Shown here: positions 7,825 to 16,037 of the stretch, one piece after another | Position numbering within the stretch: the stretch's first letter is position 1 | How the letters are laid out: the number at the start of each line of letters is the position of its first letter | Source: Actinomadura litoris | GTDB lineage: Bacteria; Actinomycetota; Actinomycetes; Streptosporangiales; Streptosporangiaceae | NCBI RefSeq assembly: GCF_009733595.1 | Contig: NZ_WOFH01000015.1 | Span: forward strand, 1 to 64,000 | DNA: 64,000 nucleotides | Direction: 5' to 3' | Translations under genes and position numbers: made by a program | Notes under the pieces: generated by a model | Told to the model about the DNA's origin: nothing | Seen by the model: the letters and a program-made list of their open reading frames with translations, nothing else | Database searches by the model: none

Positions 7825-10479
7825 GTGCGGCTCGACCATGTGCGCCGCCTGAGCGGCCCCAACGTCTACCTGTCCCGTCCCGTCGCGGTCGCGCGGCTGG
7901 ACCTGCGGGGCCTGACCGGCCACGAGACCACCGACCATCCGGGGTTCGCCGACCGGCTGGTGGCGGCGCTGCCGGGGCTGACCTCGCACCACTGCTCGGC
8001 GGGCCGCCCCGGCGGGCTGCTGGAGGCGATGGCCCGGGGCACCTACTTCGGCCACGTCACCGAGCACGTCACGCTGGAGCTGTCCGGGCTCATCGGCCGG
8101 GAGGTGTTCTTCGGCCGGACGGTGCGCGCGGGCGGGCCCGGCGACTACGAGGTGGTGCTGGAGTGCCCGCGCGACGAGCCGCCCGGCTCGGCGGTGGTGG
8201 AGGACCTGGTCGGCATCGCGATCCGGCTGGTGAACGGCGCGATCGCGGGGGCGGTGCCCGACCCGGCCGCCGACCTCGCGCGGGTGGCGGCCGACCACGA
8301 GGCGGGGCGGCTCGGCGTGAGCACGGCGGCGCTGGCGCGGGCGGCGCGGCGGCGCGGGATACCGGTCCGCCGCGTCGGCGGGCTGAACCTGCTGCGGCTC
8401 GGATACGGGCGGCACCGCCGGACGGTGTGGGCGGCGATGACCGACGCGACGTCCGCGATCGGGATGGAGGTCGCGGCCGACAAGCGGCTCACGCACCGGC
8501 TGCTCGCCGACGCGGGCCTGCCCGTCCCGGAGGGGCGGGTCGCGGGGTCGGCGGCGGAGGCGCTGGAGGCGCTGCGCGAGATCGGCGGGCCGGTGGTGGT
8601 CAAGCCGCTGGCGGGGCACCAGGGCGAGGGCGTGCACATCGAGCTGACCAGCCCGCCCGAGGTGGTGGCGGCGTTCACGGCGGCGGCGGGCGCCGGGGAC
8701 GGGGGCGCGGGCGGCGAGGTGCTCGTCGAGACCTACGTCCCCGGCCGCGACTACCGGGTCCTGGTCGTCGGCGGGCGGGTGGCGGCCGCGGCCGAGTTGA
8801 CGGCCGCGCGGGTGACCGGCGACGGCGCCGCGACGGTCGCCGCGCTGGTGGAGCGGGTGAACGCCGACCCGGCGCGCGGCGCGGGGCACGACCGCCCGCT
8901 GACCCGGCTCGCGCTCGGCCCGGCAGAGCTGGCGCTGCTGGCGCGGCAGGGGCACGGCCCGCTGACCGTCCCCGCGGACGGCGAGACGGTGTGGCTGCGC
9001 CGCAACGCCAACCTGTCCACGGGCGGCACCAGCCGCGACGTGACCGGCGACGTCCACCCGGACGTGGCGGGCGTGTGCGTGCGCGCCGCCGCGACCGTCG
9101 GGATGGACGTGTGCGGCATCGACCTGCGGCTGCCCGACATCGGCTCCGCGCCGCCCGAGGAGCGCGGCGCCGCCGGGATCCTGGAGGTCAACGCCGCGCC
9201 GGGGCTGCGCATGCACCTGGCCCCGCACGAGGGCGACCGGCGGGACGTCGCCGCCGACATCATCGGCCTGCTGTACCCGGAGGGGGCGCCCTCGCGGGTG
9301 CCGGTCGTGTCGGTCACCGGCACCAACGGCAAGACCACCACGGTCCGGATGATCGCCCACATGCTGGAGCTGCGCGGGCTGCGCACCGGGATGACCAGCA
9401 CCGAGGGCGTGTACGTCGGCGGACGGCTCGTCCACCGGTCCGACGCGTCCGGGCCGAGGTCGGCGGAGATGGTGCTCGGCGACCGGTCGGTGGAGGCGGC
9501 GGTGCTGGAGACGGCGCGCGGCGGGATCGTCCGGCGCGGCCTCGGCTACGACCGCGCGGACGTCGCGGTCGTCACCAACATCACCCGCGACCACCTCGGC
9601 ATGGACGGCACCGAGTCGCTGGACGACCTGGTGGAGATCAAGGCGCTGGTCGCCGAGGAGATCCGCCGCGGCGGGCACCTCGTGCTCAACGCCGAGGACG
9701 CGGCGGCGGCGGGCCTCGCGGAGCGCCGGGCGGTCCGCGAGCGGGAGCCGGTGCTGCGCTACTTCGCGCTGTCGCCCGGCGCGCCGGGGATCGCCGCGCA
9801 CCTGCGCGGCGGCGGCACCGCCTACTTCGTCGAGCGCGGCCGGCTGACCGAGGCGCGCGGCGACCGCCGCGTCGGGGTCCTGCCGGTGGAGGAGGTGGCG
9901 GGGGCGTTCGGCGGGCACGCCCGGCACGTCGTCGCGAACGCGCTGGCCGCCGTCGCCGCCGGGCGGGCCCTCGGCGTCCCGGTGGAGGTGGCGGCGGAGG
10001 CGCTGCGCTCGTTCGAGCCGCACGGCCGCAACCCGGGCCGGGGCTGCGTCTACCGGGTCGGCGACAACCCCGTCCTGGTCGACTACGCGCACAACCCGGC
10101 GGCGGTCGCCGCGATGGGCGCGTTCGTGGAGCGGCGCTGGGGGCGGAACGGCGTCGCCGCCGTCACGCTCCCTGGCGACCGGTGCGACGCGCTGGTCACC
10201 GAGACCGCCCGCGCCGTGTCCGGGACGTTCGGCCGCGTCGTCGTCTACGAGGACGAGGACCTGCGGGGCCGCCGGTCCGGGGAGATGACCCGGCTGATCG
10301 TCGAGGGGCTGCGGGAGGGCCGCCCGGACGTGCGCCCCCACCCGGCGGGCGACCTCAAGGGGGCGCTGACCTCGGCGCTCGACATCGCGGGGCCGGGCGA
10401 GCCGGTGCTGCTGCTCTACGAGAAGCTGCAGCCGGTCACCGAGCTGCTCGACACGCTCGGCGCCGTCCCCGTGCTCTAG
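7825..10479 (+). CDS. cphA: Cyanophycin synthetase
   Basis: The 884-residue enzyme polymerises Asp and Arg into multi-L-arginyl-poly-L-aspartate using ATP. An N-terminal domain (about 1-160, with YFGHVTEHVTLEL) is followed by an ATP-grasp domain (about 205-475, with ADKRLTHRLLADAGLPVP, VVKPLAGHQGEGV and ILEVNAAPGLRMH). A Mur-ligase-like domain (about 490-884) has P-loop VTGTNGKTTT, TNITRDHLG and VDYAHNPAA. Length and order match cyanobacterial CphA. The GTG at 7825 lies three bases after cphB, with GGAGGAGGGA spanning the cphB stop as ribosome binding site. The product is a cytoplasmic nitrogen and carbon reserve; actinobacterial copies are known but scattered. Confidence 0.93.
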   Translation: MRLDHVRRLSGPNVYLSRPVAVARLDLRGLTGHETTDHPGFADRLVAALPGLTSHHCSAGRPGGLLEAMARGTYFGHVTEHVTLELSGLIGREVFFGRTVRAGGPGDYEVVLECPRDEPPGSAVVEDLVGIAIRLVNGAIAGAVPDPAADLARVAADHEAGRLGVSTAALARAARRRGIPVRRVGGLNLLRLGYGRHRRTVWAAMTDATSAIGMEVAADKRLTHRLLADAGLPVPEGRVAGSAAEALEALREIGGPVVVKPLAGHQGEGVHIELTSPPEVVAAFTAAAGAGDGGAGGEVLVETYVPGRDYRVLVVGGRVAAAAELTAARVTGDGAATVAALVERVNADPARGAGHDRPLTRLALGPAELALLARQGHGPLTVPADGETVWLRRNANLSTGGTSRDVTGDVHPDVAGVCVRAAATVGMDVCGIDLRLPDIGSAPPEERGAAGILEVNAAPGLRMHLAPHEGDRRDVAADIIGLLYPEGAPSRVPVVSVTGTNGKTTTVRMIAHMLELRGLRTGMTSTEGVYVGGRLVHRSDASGPRSAEMVLGDRSVEAAVLETARGGIVRRGLGYDRADVAVVTNITRDHLGMDGTESLDDLVEIKALVAEEIRRGGHLVLNAEDAAAAGLAERRAVREREPVLRYFALSPGAPGIAAHLRGGGTAYFVERGRLTEARGDRRVGVLPVEEVAGAFGGHARHVVANALAAVAAGRALGVPVEVAAEALRSFEPHGRNPGRGCVYRVGDNPVLVDYAHNPAAVAAMGAFVERRWGRNGVAAVTLPGDRCDALVTETARAVSGTFGRVVVYEDEDLRGRRSGEMTRLIVEGLREGRPDVRPHPAGDLKGALTSALDIAGPGEPVLLLYEKLQPVTELLDTLGAVPVL

Positions 10480-10497
10480 CCCGTCCTCTAGCCCGTC
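10474..10497. repeat. 12-bp tandem duplication holding both convergent stop codons
   Basis: CTCTAGCCCGTC occurs twice in tandem (10474-10485 and 10486-10497). Because CTAG is palindromic, each copy supplies a TAG on both strands. The cphA stop (10477-10479) uses the first copy and the PAP2 stop (10488-10490, minus) uses the second. A single ancestral copy would have ended both genes at overlapping stops. Confidence 0.9.
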
Positions 10498-11315
10498 CTC
10501 GCCTCCTGGTCCGTTCCCGCACCCCGGTCCGCCCCGGCCTGGACGCCGCCGGGCCGGCAGAGTGCGCGCGGCGGGCGCAGGAAGACGGTGGCGACGGCCA
10601 GCAGCGCGAGCGCGACGGCGCCGTCGAGCCAGTAGTGGTTGGCGGTGGCGACGACGACCGCGAACGTCATGACGGGGTGCAGGATCCACAGCCACCGCCA
10701 CCGCGTCCTGGACGCGGCGATGAGCCCGAGCGCGATGACGGCGGCCCAGCCGATGTGCAGCGACGGCATCGCCGCGTACTGGTTGGCCATCGTGTCGGTC
10801 TGCGGCGCCCCGTACACGGCGGGCCCGTACCGCGCGCCGGTGTCGATCAGGCCCGTCGCCGTCAGCATCCGCGGCGGGGCGAGCGGGACGACCAGGTGCA
10901 GCACGAGCCCCGCGCCGGTGAGCGCGACCACGATCCGCCGGACCCACCGGTAGTGGGCGGGCCGCCGCAGGTAGATCCAGAGCAGGAACGCCGCCATCGC
11001 CGGGAAGTGCACGAACGCGTAGTAGCAGTTGGCGGCGTGCACGAGGAACTCGCTGTGCAGCAGGCCGTGCTGGACGTCGGTCTCGCTCGGCAGGTCCAGC
11101 GCGCGTTCCATGTCCCATACGCGGTGGGCGTTGCCGAACGCCTCCGACACCCGCCCGCTGGACAGCAGCCGCCCGAGCTTGTAGACGCCGAACAGGGCGG
11201 CGATCAGCACCAGCTCGCGGACGGGCCGGGGCCGGCCGCCCGGCGACGGCCGCGCGGGCCCGCGCAGCCGGGGGAACGGCCGGGCGGGCCGGGACGGCCG
11301 GTCCAGGAGCCTCAT
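10488..11315 (-). CDS. PAP2-superfamily membrane protein (phosphatase or lipid transferase)
   Basis: The 275-residue integral membrane protein has a basic, Pro-rich N-terminus and about six hydrophobic segments. It carries PAP2 motifs AMPSLH (about residue 183) and ATANHYWLDG (about 224), which supply the catalytic His and Asp residues. The conserved spacing resembles the inositolphosphotransferase/Aur1-like branch found widely in actinomycetes. Substrates would be prenyl or glycerolipid phosphates at the membrane. The ATG at 11315 has GGAAGGACGG upstream. It converges with cphA eight bases apart, with no terminator between. No functional link to cyanophycin is evident. Confidence 0.82.
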   Translation of the reverse strand: MRLLDRPSRPARPFPRLRGPARPSPGGRPRPVRELVLIAALFGVYKLGRLLSSGRVSEAFGNAHRVWDMERALDLPSETDVQHGLLHSEFLVHAANCYYAFVHFPAMAAFLLWIYLRRPAHYRWVRRIVVALTGAGLVLHLVVPLAPPRMLTATGLIDTGARYGPAVYGAPQTDTMANQYAAMPSLHIGWAAVIALGLIAASRTRWRWLWILHPVMTFAVVVATANHYWLDGAVALALLAVATVFLRPPRALCRPGGVQAGADRGAGTDQEARTG

Positions 11316-11594
11316 CCGCCGTCCTTCCTCCCGTCGGGCACCGCCGGGCGGCGGGTCGCCCTGCGGATGCCGAAGCCTCTCACCTCCGGCGCCCGCGCGG
11401 GAACCGGCGCGCGCCGGTCACCCCGGGCGCGGCCGGCGGGAGGAGGGCAAGGAGACCACCGTAGAGCCGCCTTGCAGTTGCAGCAAAGTTTCACGAACTG
11501 CCAAAATACGTGACCTGTATCTCAGTGATCAGTTCGGTGAAGGAAGAATGGCCTCTTCCGGCCGGGGCTCCGGCCGGGGTCCCGGCCGGCGCCG
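11316..11594. promoter_or_regulatory. Intergenic region upstream of the PAP2 gene, with long inverted repeat
   Basis: These 279 bases carry no gene. The AT-richer part (11480-11550) holds TCACGAACTG (11491-11500) and CAGTTCGGTGA (11530-11540), an inverted repeat of ten bases broken by one extra G and separated by 29 bases. A 16-bp perfect GC palindrome, ACCGGCGC-GCGCCGGT, lies at 11403-11418. The region presumably carries the promoter of the leftward PAP2 gene; I cannot place -35 or -10 elements with confidence. Confidence 0.4.
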
Positions 11595-12752
11595 TCAGTC
11601 GAACGGCAGTCCGACGTAGTTCTCGGCCAGCGTGGTCGCGGCGGCCTCGGAGGAGGCCACGTAGTCCAGGTGCGAGCGCTGGAGCCGCAGCGCGAAGGGG
11701 TCGGCGGCGGGGTCCACGTGCAGCAGCGTGGTCATCCAGTACGAGAAGTGCTCGGCCCGCCAGGCGCGCCGCAGGCAGGTCGCGGAGTAGCCGTCCAGCA
11801 GCGTCTCCGAGCCCGAGGCGTACCGCTCGGTCAGCGCCCGCGCGAGGACGGTCACGTCCGCCACCGCCAGGTTCAGGCCCTTGGCGCCCGTCGGCGGGAC
11901 GATGTGCGCCGCGTCCCCGGCCAGGAACAGCCGGTCGTGCCGCATCGGCTCGGCGACGAAGCTGCGCATCGGGGTGATCGACCGGTCGGTGACCGGGCCC
12001 TGCCGCAGCTCCCAGCCGTCCCCCGTCGCGAGCCGGGCGGCCAGCTCGTCCCAGATGCGGGTGTCGGGCCAGGCGCCGAGGTCCTCGTCCGGGGGGACCT
12101 GGAGGTACAGCCGGCTGACCTTCGGGGAGCGCAGGCTGTGCAGCGCGAACCCGCGCTCGTGGTTGGCGTAGATCAGCTCGTGGGTGGACGGCGGGACGTC
12201 GGCGAGGATCCCCAGCCAGGCGAACGGGTACTCGCGGGAGAACGTCCGCAGGCCCGGCACGGTGGGGCGGCTGACGCCGTGGAACCCGTCGCAGCCCGCG
12301 ACGTAGTCGCACTCCAGCGTGTGCGTCCGGCCGTCCTGCCGGTAGGTCACGCTGGGCGCCGACGCGTCGATCTCCAGCACCTCCGCCTCGAACCGGACGT
12401 CGCCGCCGTCGGCGAGCCGCAGCGCGACGAGGTCCTTGACGATCTCGGTCTGGGCGTAGACGGTGACGGTCCGGCCGGTCAGGTCGGTGAGCGGGATCCG
12501 GTGGCCCGCCCCGCCGAAGCGCAGTTCGAGCCCGTGGTGGACGAGGCCCTCCCGGTCGAGCCGCTCCCCCGCGCCGCTCTCGCGCAGCACGTCGGTCGTG
12601 CCCTGCTCCAGCATCCCGGCGCGCTGCCGCCGCTCGACGTAGGCGCGGTCGCGGCCCTCCAGCACCACCGAGGCGATCCCCCGCCGGTGCAGCAGATGGG
12701 ACAGCAGCAGTCCGGCGGGGCCGCCGCCCACGATCGCGACCTGGGTACGCAT
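11595..12752 (-). CDS. pobA: 4-hydroxybenzoate 3-monooxygenase
   Basis: This 385-residue FAD enzyme hydroxylates 4-hydroxybenzoate to protocatechuate, feeding the pca genes upstream in the same direction. It has the N-terminal dinucleotide fold MRTQVAIVGGGPAGLLL, the PobA-typical YPFAWLGILADVPPSTHELIY, the segment FALHSLRS (holding the Ser and Arg that bind the substrate carboxylate in characterised PobA) and the FAD motif LFLAGDAAHIVPPTGAKG. The ATG at 12752 follows GAGGAGGCTCG; a longer frame adds only eight Arg-rich residues. It starts 54 nt after the IclR regulator and has its own candidate operator inside that gene's 3' end, so it may be transcribed separately as well as with the operon. 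Confidence 0.94.
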   Translation of the reverse strand: MRTQVAIVGGGPAGLLLSHLLHRRGIASVVLEGRDRAYVERRQRAGMLEQGTTDVLRESGAGERLDREGLVHHGLELRFGGAGHRIPLTDLTGRTVTVYAQTEIVKDLVALRLADGGDVRFEAEVLEIDASAPSVTYRQDGRTHTLECDYVAGCDGFHGVSRPTVPGLRTFSREYPFAWLGILADVPPSTHELIYANHERGFALHSLRSPKVSRLYLQVPPDEDLGAWPDTRIWDELAARLATGDGWELRQGPVTDRSITPMRSFVAEPMRHDRLFLAGDAAHIVPPTGAKGLNLAVADVTVLARALTERYASGSETLLDGYSATCLRRAWRAEHFSYWMTTLLHVDPAADPFALRLQRSHLDYVASSEAAATTLAENYVGLPFD

Positions 12753-12806
12753 CGAGCCTCCTCGTCTTCGCCTCACCCGGAGATGCTCGCGGGTGTCGCC
12801 GCAGGT

Positions 12807-13604
12807 TCAGGCCCTGGCGTTCCGGTCAACGGAAAACATGTCCGGACGCCCGCGCCAGTGCGCGGCGACGTCGCGCGACAGCGCCCGGGCCGCCGTCGTC
12901 AAGGGCGGCAGCAGCCGGCGCGGGTCGGCGCTGCGGGTCCGCGCGACCAGCGACAGCGCGGCGACGACCTCGCCGTCGAAGTCGCGGACGGGCGCGCCGA
13001 CGGAGGAGGCGCCGAGCGTCATCTCGTCCCGGGTGATCGCGTAGCCGGTGCGGCGGACCTGCTCCAGGCTCTCGCGCAGCTCGTCGGGGTCGGTGATGGA
13101 CCGGGCCGCGTGCCGGGTCAGCCCGCCCGCGATCAGCTGCTCCAGCACCTCCGGCGGCGCGTGCGCGAGCAGCACCTTGCCGAGGCCGGTGGTGTGCAGC
13201 GGCAGCGTCTGCCCGACCTGGGTGAGGACGGGCACCGACCGGGTGCCGCGCAGCCGCTCGACGACCAGCACCCGCAGGTCGCGCCGCACGGCGAGCTGGA
13301 CGTTGTCGTGCGTGGCCTCGTACAGGTCCTCCATGTGGGGCAGCGCCAGCTCCCGCAGGCCGGTGACGGCGGGCGCCTGGCTGCCGATGCGCCAGAGCCG
13401 GGTGCCGATGCGGTACGTCCCGTCGGGCACCCGCTCCAGGAAGCCGCCCGCGGCCAGCTCCCCGACGAGGCGGTGGCCGGTGGCGAGCGGCAGCCCGGCG
13501 CGGCGGCAGATCTCGCTGAGGTTCAGGCGCACGTCGCCGAGGGCGAAGGCGTTCAGGATCGCCATCACCTTGCCCGTCACGCTGCTCGGGCGCCCCCGCT
13601 CCAC
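12807..13604 (-). CDS. IclR-family regulator of 4-hydroxybenzoate/protocatechuate genes
   Basis: The protein is 265 residues from the GTG at 13604. It begins with a winged helix-turn-helix (SVTGKVMAILNAFALGD, then NLSEICRRAGLPLATGHRL), followed by the IclR effector domain with TTGLGKVLLAH and VGAPVRDFDGEVVAALSL. A GTG at 13643, overlapping the pcaC stop as GTGA, would add 13 residues. I prefer 13604 because AAAGGGAA sits at good spacing before it. Its place between pcaC and pobA and the two matching 17-bp palindromes before pcaI and pobA make it the likely local regulator. This matches the IclR regulators PcaR, PcaU and PobR of other bacteria. Confidence 0.87.
   Translation of the reverse strand: MERGRPSSVTGKVMAILNAFALGDVRLNLSEICRRAGLPLATGHRLVGELAAGGFLERVPDGTYRIGTRLWRIGSQAPAVTGLRELALPHMEDLYEATHDNVQLAVRRDLRVLVVERLRGTRSVPVLTQVGQTLPLHTTGLGKVLLAHAPPEVLEQLIAGGLTRHAARSITDPDELRESLEQVRRTGYAITRDEMTLGASSVGAPVRDFDGEVVAALSLVARTRSADPRRLLPPLTTAARALSRDVAAHWRGRPDMFSVDRNARA
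12819..12835. promoter_or_regulatory. Candidate IclR operator for pobA
   Basis: GTTCCGGTCAACGGAAA matches the perfect palindrome before pcaI (18825-18841) at 15 of 17 positions. It lies inside the last codons of the IclR gene, 67-83 bp before the pobA start, a natural position for a promoter operator. The paired occurrence at two functionally linked promoters is the evidence. Confidence 0.7.
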
Positions 13605-13639
13605 CGCCGTTCCCTTTCCGGTCGCCGCGCGCGCGGCGC

Positions 13640-14035
13640 TCACTCCTCCTCGGCCAGTACCCGCTGAGCGACGGCGAAAGCCGAGTTCGCGGCCGGGACC
13701 CCGCAGTAGATCGCCGTCTGGAGGAGCACCTCCTTGATCTCCTCGCGGGTCAGCCCGTTGCGGCGCGCGGCGCGGACGTGCATGGCCAGCTCGTCCAGGT
13801 GGCCGCCCGCGACCATCGCGGTCAGCGTGATGCAGCTCCGCGTCCTGCGGTCCAGGCCGGGGCGGGACCAGATCTCGCCCCACGCGTACCGGGTGATCAT
13901 GTCCTGGAAGTCGGCGGTGAAGGCGTCGGTGCGGGCGACCGCCCGGTCGACGTGGGCGTCGCCGAGCACCTCCCGCCGGGTGGCCATGCCCTGCGCGTGC
14001 CGCTCGGCGTCGCCGCCCGCTCGTTCGTCGCTCAT
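13640..14035 (-). CDS. pcaC: 4-carboxymuconolactone decarboxylase
   Basis: This 131-residue enzyme decarboxylates gamma-carboxymuconolactone to beta-ketoadipate enol-lactone. It shows the AhpD/CMD fold with FQDMITRYAWGEIWSRPGLDRRTRS, CITLTAMVAGGHLDELAMHVRA and EVLLQTAIYCGVPAAN. The ATG at 14035 overlaps the pcaD stop as ATGA. Many actinomycetes carry PcaD and PcaC fused as PcaL; here they are separate proteins in the same order, joined only by this four-base overlap. Length is normal for free-standing PcaC. Confidence 0.93.
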   Translation of the reverse strand: MSDERAGGDAERHAQGMATRREVLGDAHVDRAVARTDAFTADFQDMITRYAWGEIWSRPGLDRRTRSCITLTAMVAGGHLDELAMHVRAARRNGLTREEIKEVLLQTAIYCGVPAANSAFAVAQRVLAEEE

Positions 14036-14847
14036 CGGACGGATCCCTTCGCCGTGCGGTCGAGGTGCGCGGTGATCGCGGCGGTGACGGGGCCGGGCCG
14101 CTCGGCGTTGGCCAGGTGCGCGGCGCCCTCCACGACCGTCAGCGCGGCCCCCGGGATCCCGGCGGCGAGCACGTCGGCGTGGCCGGCCGGCGGGGTCGCG
14201 ACGTCCAGCTCCCCGGCGATCACGAGGGTGGGCGCGGTGATCTCGCCGAGCCGCCCGGTGGCGTCGAAGCGGCCGAGGGCCTCGCAGCAGGCGGCGTAGC
14301 CCCCGGGGTCGGTCGCGCGGAGCATCGCCACATACGGCGCGGCGCCGGTGAAGCCGGGCGTGAACCAGCGGCCGGGGGACGTGGCGGCGAGCGGCTCCAC
14401 GCCCTCGCGGCGGACCAGCGCGGCCCGCTCGCGCCACGGCTCCGGCCCGCCGAAGGTGGGGGAGGTGCAGCACAGCACGAGCGAGGCGACGCGGGACGGG
14501 TGGCGCAGCGCGAGCGCCGTGCCGACGCCGCCGCCCAGCGACACCCCGGCGTAGGCGGTCTCGGCGACGCCGAGCCCGTCCAGGAGCGCGGCGACGCCGT
14601 CGGCGAGGTCCTCGACGGTGAACGGGCCGTCGGTGGGTGGCGCCTCGCCGTGGCCGGGCAGGTCGTAGCGCAGGACGCGGCGCGTCCGGGCCAGCTCGGG
14701 GAGCTGCGGCAGCCACAGGTCGGCCGAGGTGCCGAGGGACGGGCCGAGGACGACGAGCGGGGCGCCGTCCGGGCCGTCGAGCCGGTACCGGGGCACGCCC
14801 GACGGGCCGAACGCCCTGAAACGGCCGGGCTGGTCTGGCTGGGTCAC
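14032..14847 (-). CDS. pcaD: 3-oxoadipate enol-lactonase
   Basis: This 271-residue alpha/beta hydrolase opens the enol-lactone to beta-ketoadipate. The nucleophile elbow is AGVSLGGGVG (Ser about residue 100). LVIAGELDVATP holds the acid Asp and EGAAHLANAERP the catalytic His. RYDLPGHGEAPP is typical of the family. The GTG start at 14847 overlaps the pcaB TGA as GTGA. The preceding enzyme in the pathway order, PcaC, is encoded immediately downstream. Confidence 0.93.
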   Translation of the reverse strand: MTQPDQPGRFRAFGPSGVPRYRLDGPDGAPLVVLGPSLGTSADLWLPQLPELARTRRVLRYDLPGHGEAPPTDGPFTVEDLADGVAALLDGLGVAETAYAGVSLGGGVGTALALRHPSRVASLVLCCTSPTFGGPEPWRERAALVRREGVEPLAATSPGRWFTPGFTGAAPYVAMLRATDPGGYAACCEALGRFDATGRLGEITAPTLVIAGELDVATPPAGHADVLAAGIPGAALTVVEGAAHLANAERPGPVTAAITAHLDRTAKGSVR

Positions 14848-16037
14848 GCGGGGTTCCTCCGGTAGGCGTCGAGGGCTCGGTCGACGAGGGCGGGCGCGGC
14901 GCCGGGGCCCGGGTCCTCGCCGAGGACGTCCAGCAGGGCGTCGAGGTTGGCGCGCATGCGGTCGGTGCGGACCTCCAGGCCGCCGGCCAGCTCGGCGGCG
15001 GTCTCGGCGGCGCCGCCGGTGAGGCGCAGGCACTCGCGCAGCGGCTGCCACTCGGCGTGCCACTCCCCCGCCGGCCGCTCCAGCGGCGCGGCCTGCGCGG
15101 CCAGCACGACCTGCGCGTAGGCGGGGACCTGCAGCGCGGCGGACCGCACCAGCGTCGCCAGCGCCGGGTTCCGCTTGTGCGGCATGGCCGACGAGCCGCC
15201 CCGGCCGGGCCCGGCGGCCTCGGCGACCTCGTCCACCTCGCTCTGGGCGAGCAGCCACACATCGGTGGCGATCTTGCCGAGCGCCCCGGCGACCAGCGCC
15301 AGCGCGGCGGCGAGGTCGGCGACCGGGCCGCGGCGGGTGTGCCAGGGCAGGACGGGCCGCGCGAGGCCCGCCTCGTCGGCGAACGCGTCGGCGAGGTCGA
15401 GGGCGAGGTCGCCGTGGGCGTCCAGCGTCCCGGCGGCGCCGCCGAGCTGCGCGGGCAGCGGGACGGAGCGGAGCCGGTCGCGGGCCTCCAGGCAGCCGAC
15501 CAGCCATCCGGCGGCCTTCGCGCCGAACGTCGTCGGCAGCGCCTGCCGCCCGAGCGTCCGGCCCGCCATCGGGGTGTCGCGGTGCCGCTCGGCGAGCCCG
15601 GCCAGCGCGTCCAGGGCCCGGCCGAGGTGGGCGAGCGTCCCGCGCCGGGCGCGGGACGCGACGATCATCGCGCCGGTGTCGACGATGTCCTGGCTGGTGG
15701 CGCCCTTGTGGACGTGCCGACCCGCGTCCCCGGCCAGCTTCCGCAGGTCCGCGACCAGCGGGACGACCGGGTTGCCCGCGCCCCGGGCCCGCCGCGCGAC
15801 GCTCACCAGGTCGATCCGGCCGGACGCGGCGGCCGCCGCGATCGCCTCCGCCGCGTCCCCGGGGATGATGCCGAGGCGCGCCTGCGCGCGGGCGAGGGCC
15901 GCCTCGGCGTCGAGCATCGCGGCCAGGTAGGCGGCGTCGCCGGTGGCGGCCTCCGCCTCCGTCCCGGCGCGGACGGGCGACAGCAGCCCCGCGTCCGGCG
16001 CCGGCGCCGGACCCTCGGCAGAGCCCTCAGAACGCAA
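14844..16037 (-). CDS. pcaB: 3-carboxy-cis,cis-muconate cycloisomerase
   Basis: This 397-residue member of the fumarase/aspartase superfamily lactonises 3-carboxymuconate. The superfamily signature GSSAMPHKRNP appears at about residue 285 and HKGATSQDIVDTG at about 109. No ATG or GTG is available near the N-terminus. The only plausible start is TTG at 16037, which overlaps the end of pcaG by 11 bases, so translation is probably coupled. The C-terminus is shorter than in the 450-residue Pseudomonas enzyme, as usual in actinomycetes. Confidence 0.92.
   Translation of the reverse strand: MRSEGSAEGPAPAPDAGLLSPVRAGTEAEAATGDAAYLAAMLDAEAALARAQARLGIIPGDAAEAIAAAAASGRIDLVSVARRARGAGNPVVPLVADLRKLAGDAGRHVHKGATSQDIVDTGAMIVASRARRGTLAHLGRALDALAGLAERHRDTPMAGRTLGRQALPTTFGAKAAGWLVGCLEARDRLRSVPLPAQLGGAAGTLDAHGDLALDLADAFADEAGLARPVLPWHTRRGPVADLAAALALVAGALGKIATDVWLLAQSEVDEVAEAAGPGRGGSSAMPHKRNPALATLVRSAALQVPAYAQVVLAAQAAPLERPAGEWHAEWQPLRECLRLTGGAAETAAELAGGLEVRTDRMRANLDALLDVLGEDPGPGAAPALVDRALDAYRRNPA

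Noticed and set aside
6979..11118. 1379-codon minus-strand frame opposite cphBA
   Set aside because: Antisense shadow of genuine cyanophycin genes; no recognisable domains.
6060..11513. 1817-codon open frame on the plus strand
   Set aside because: It runs across cphB and cphA out of frame and across the PAP2 gene in antisense. The protein is Arg/Gly/Pro-rich with no family motif, a shadow of high-GC codon use.
16027..16037. Possible frameshift between pcaG and pcaB because no ATG or GTG starts pcaB
   Set aside because: TTG at 16037 gives a full-length, in-frame protein overlapping pcaG by 11 bases, in line with the other overlaps in this operon.
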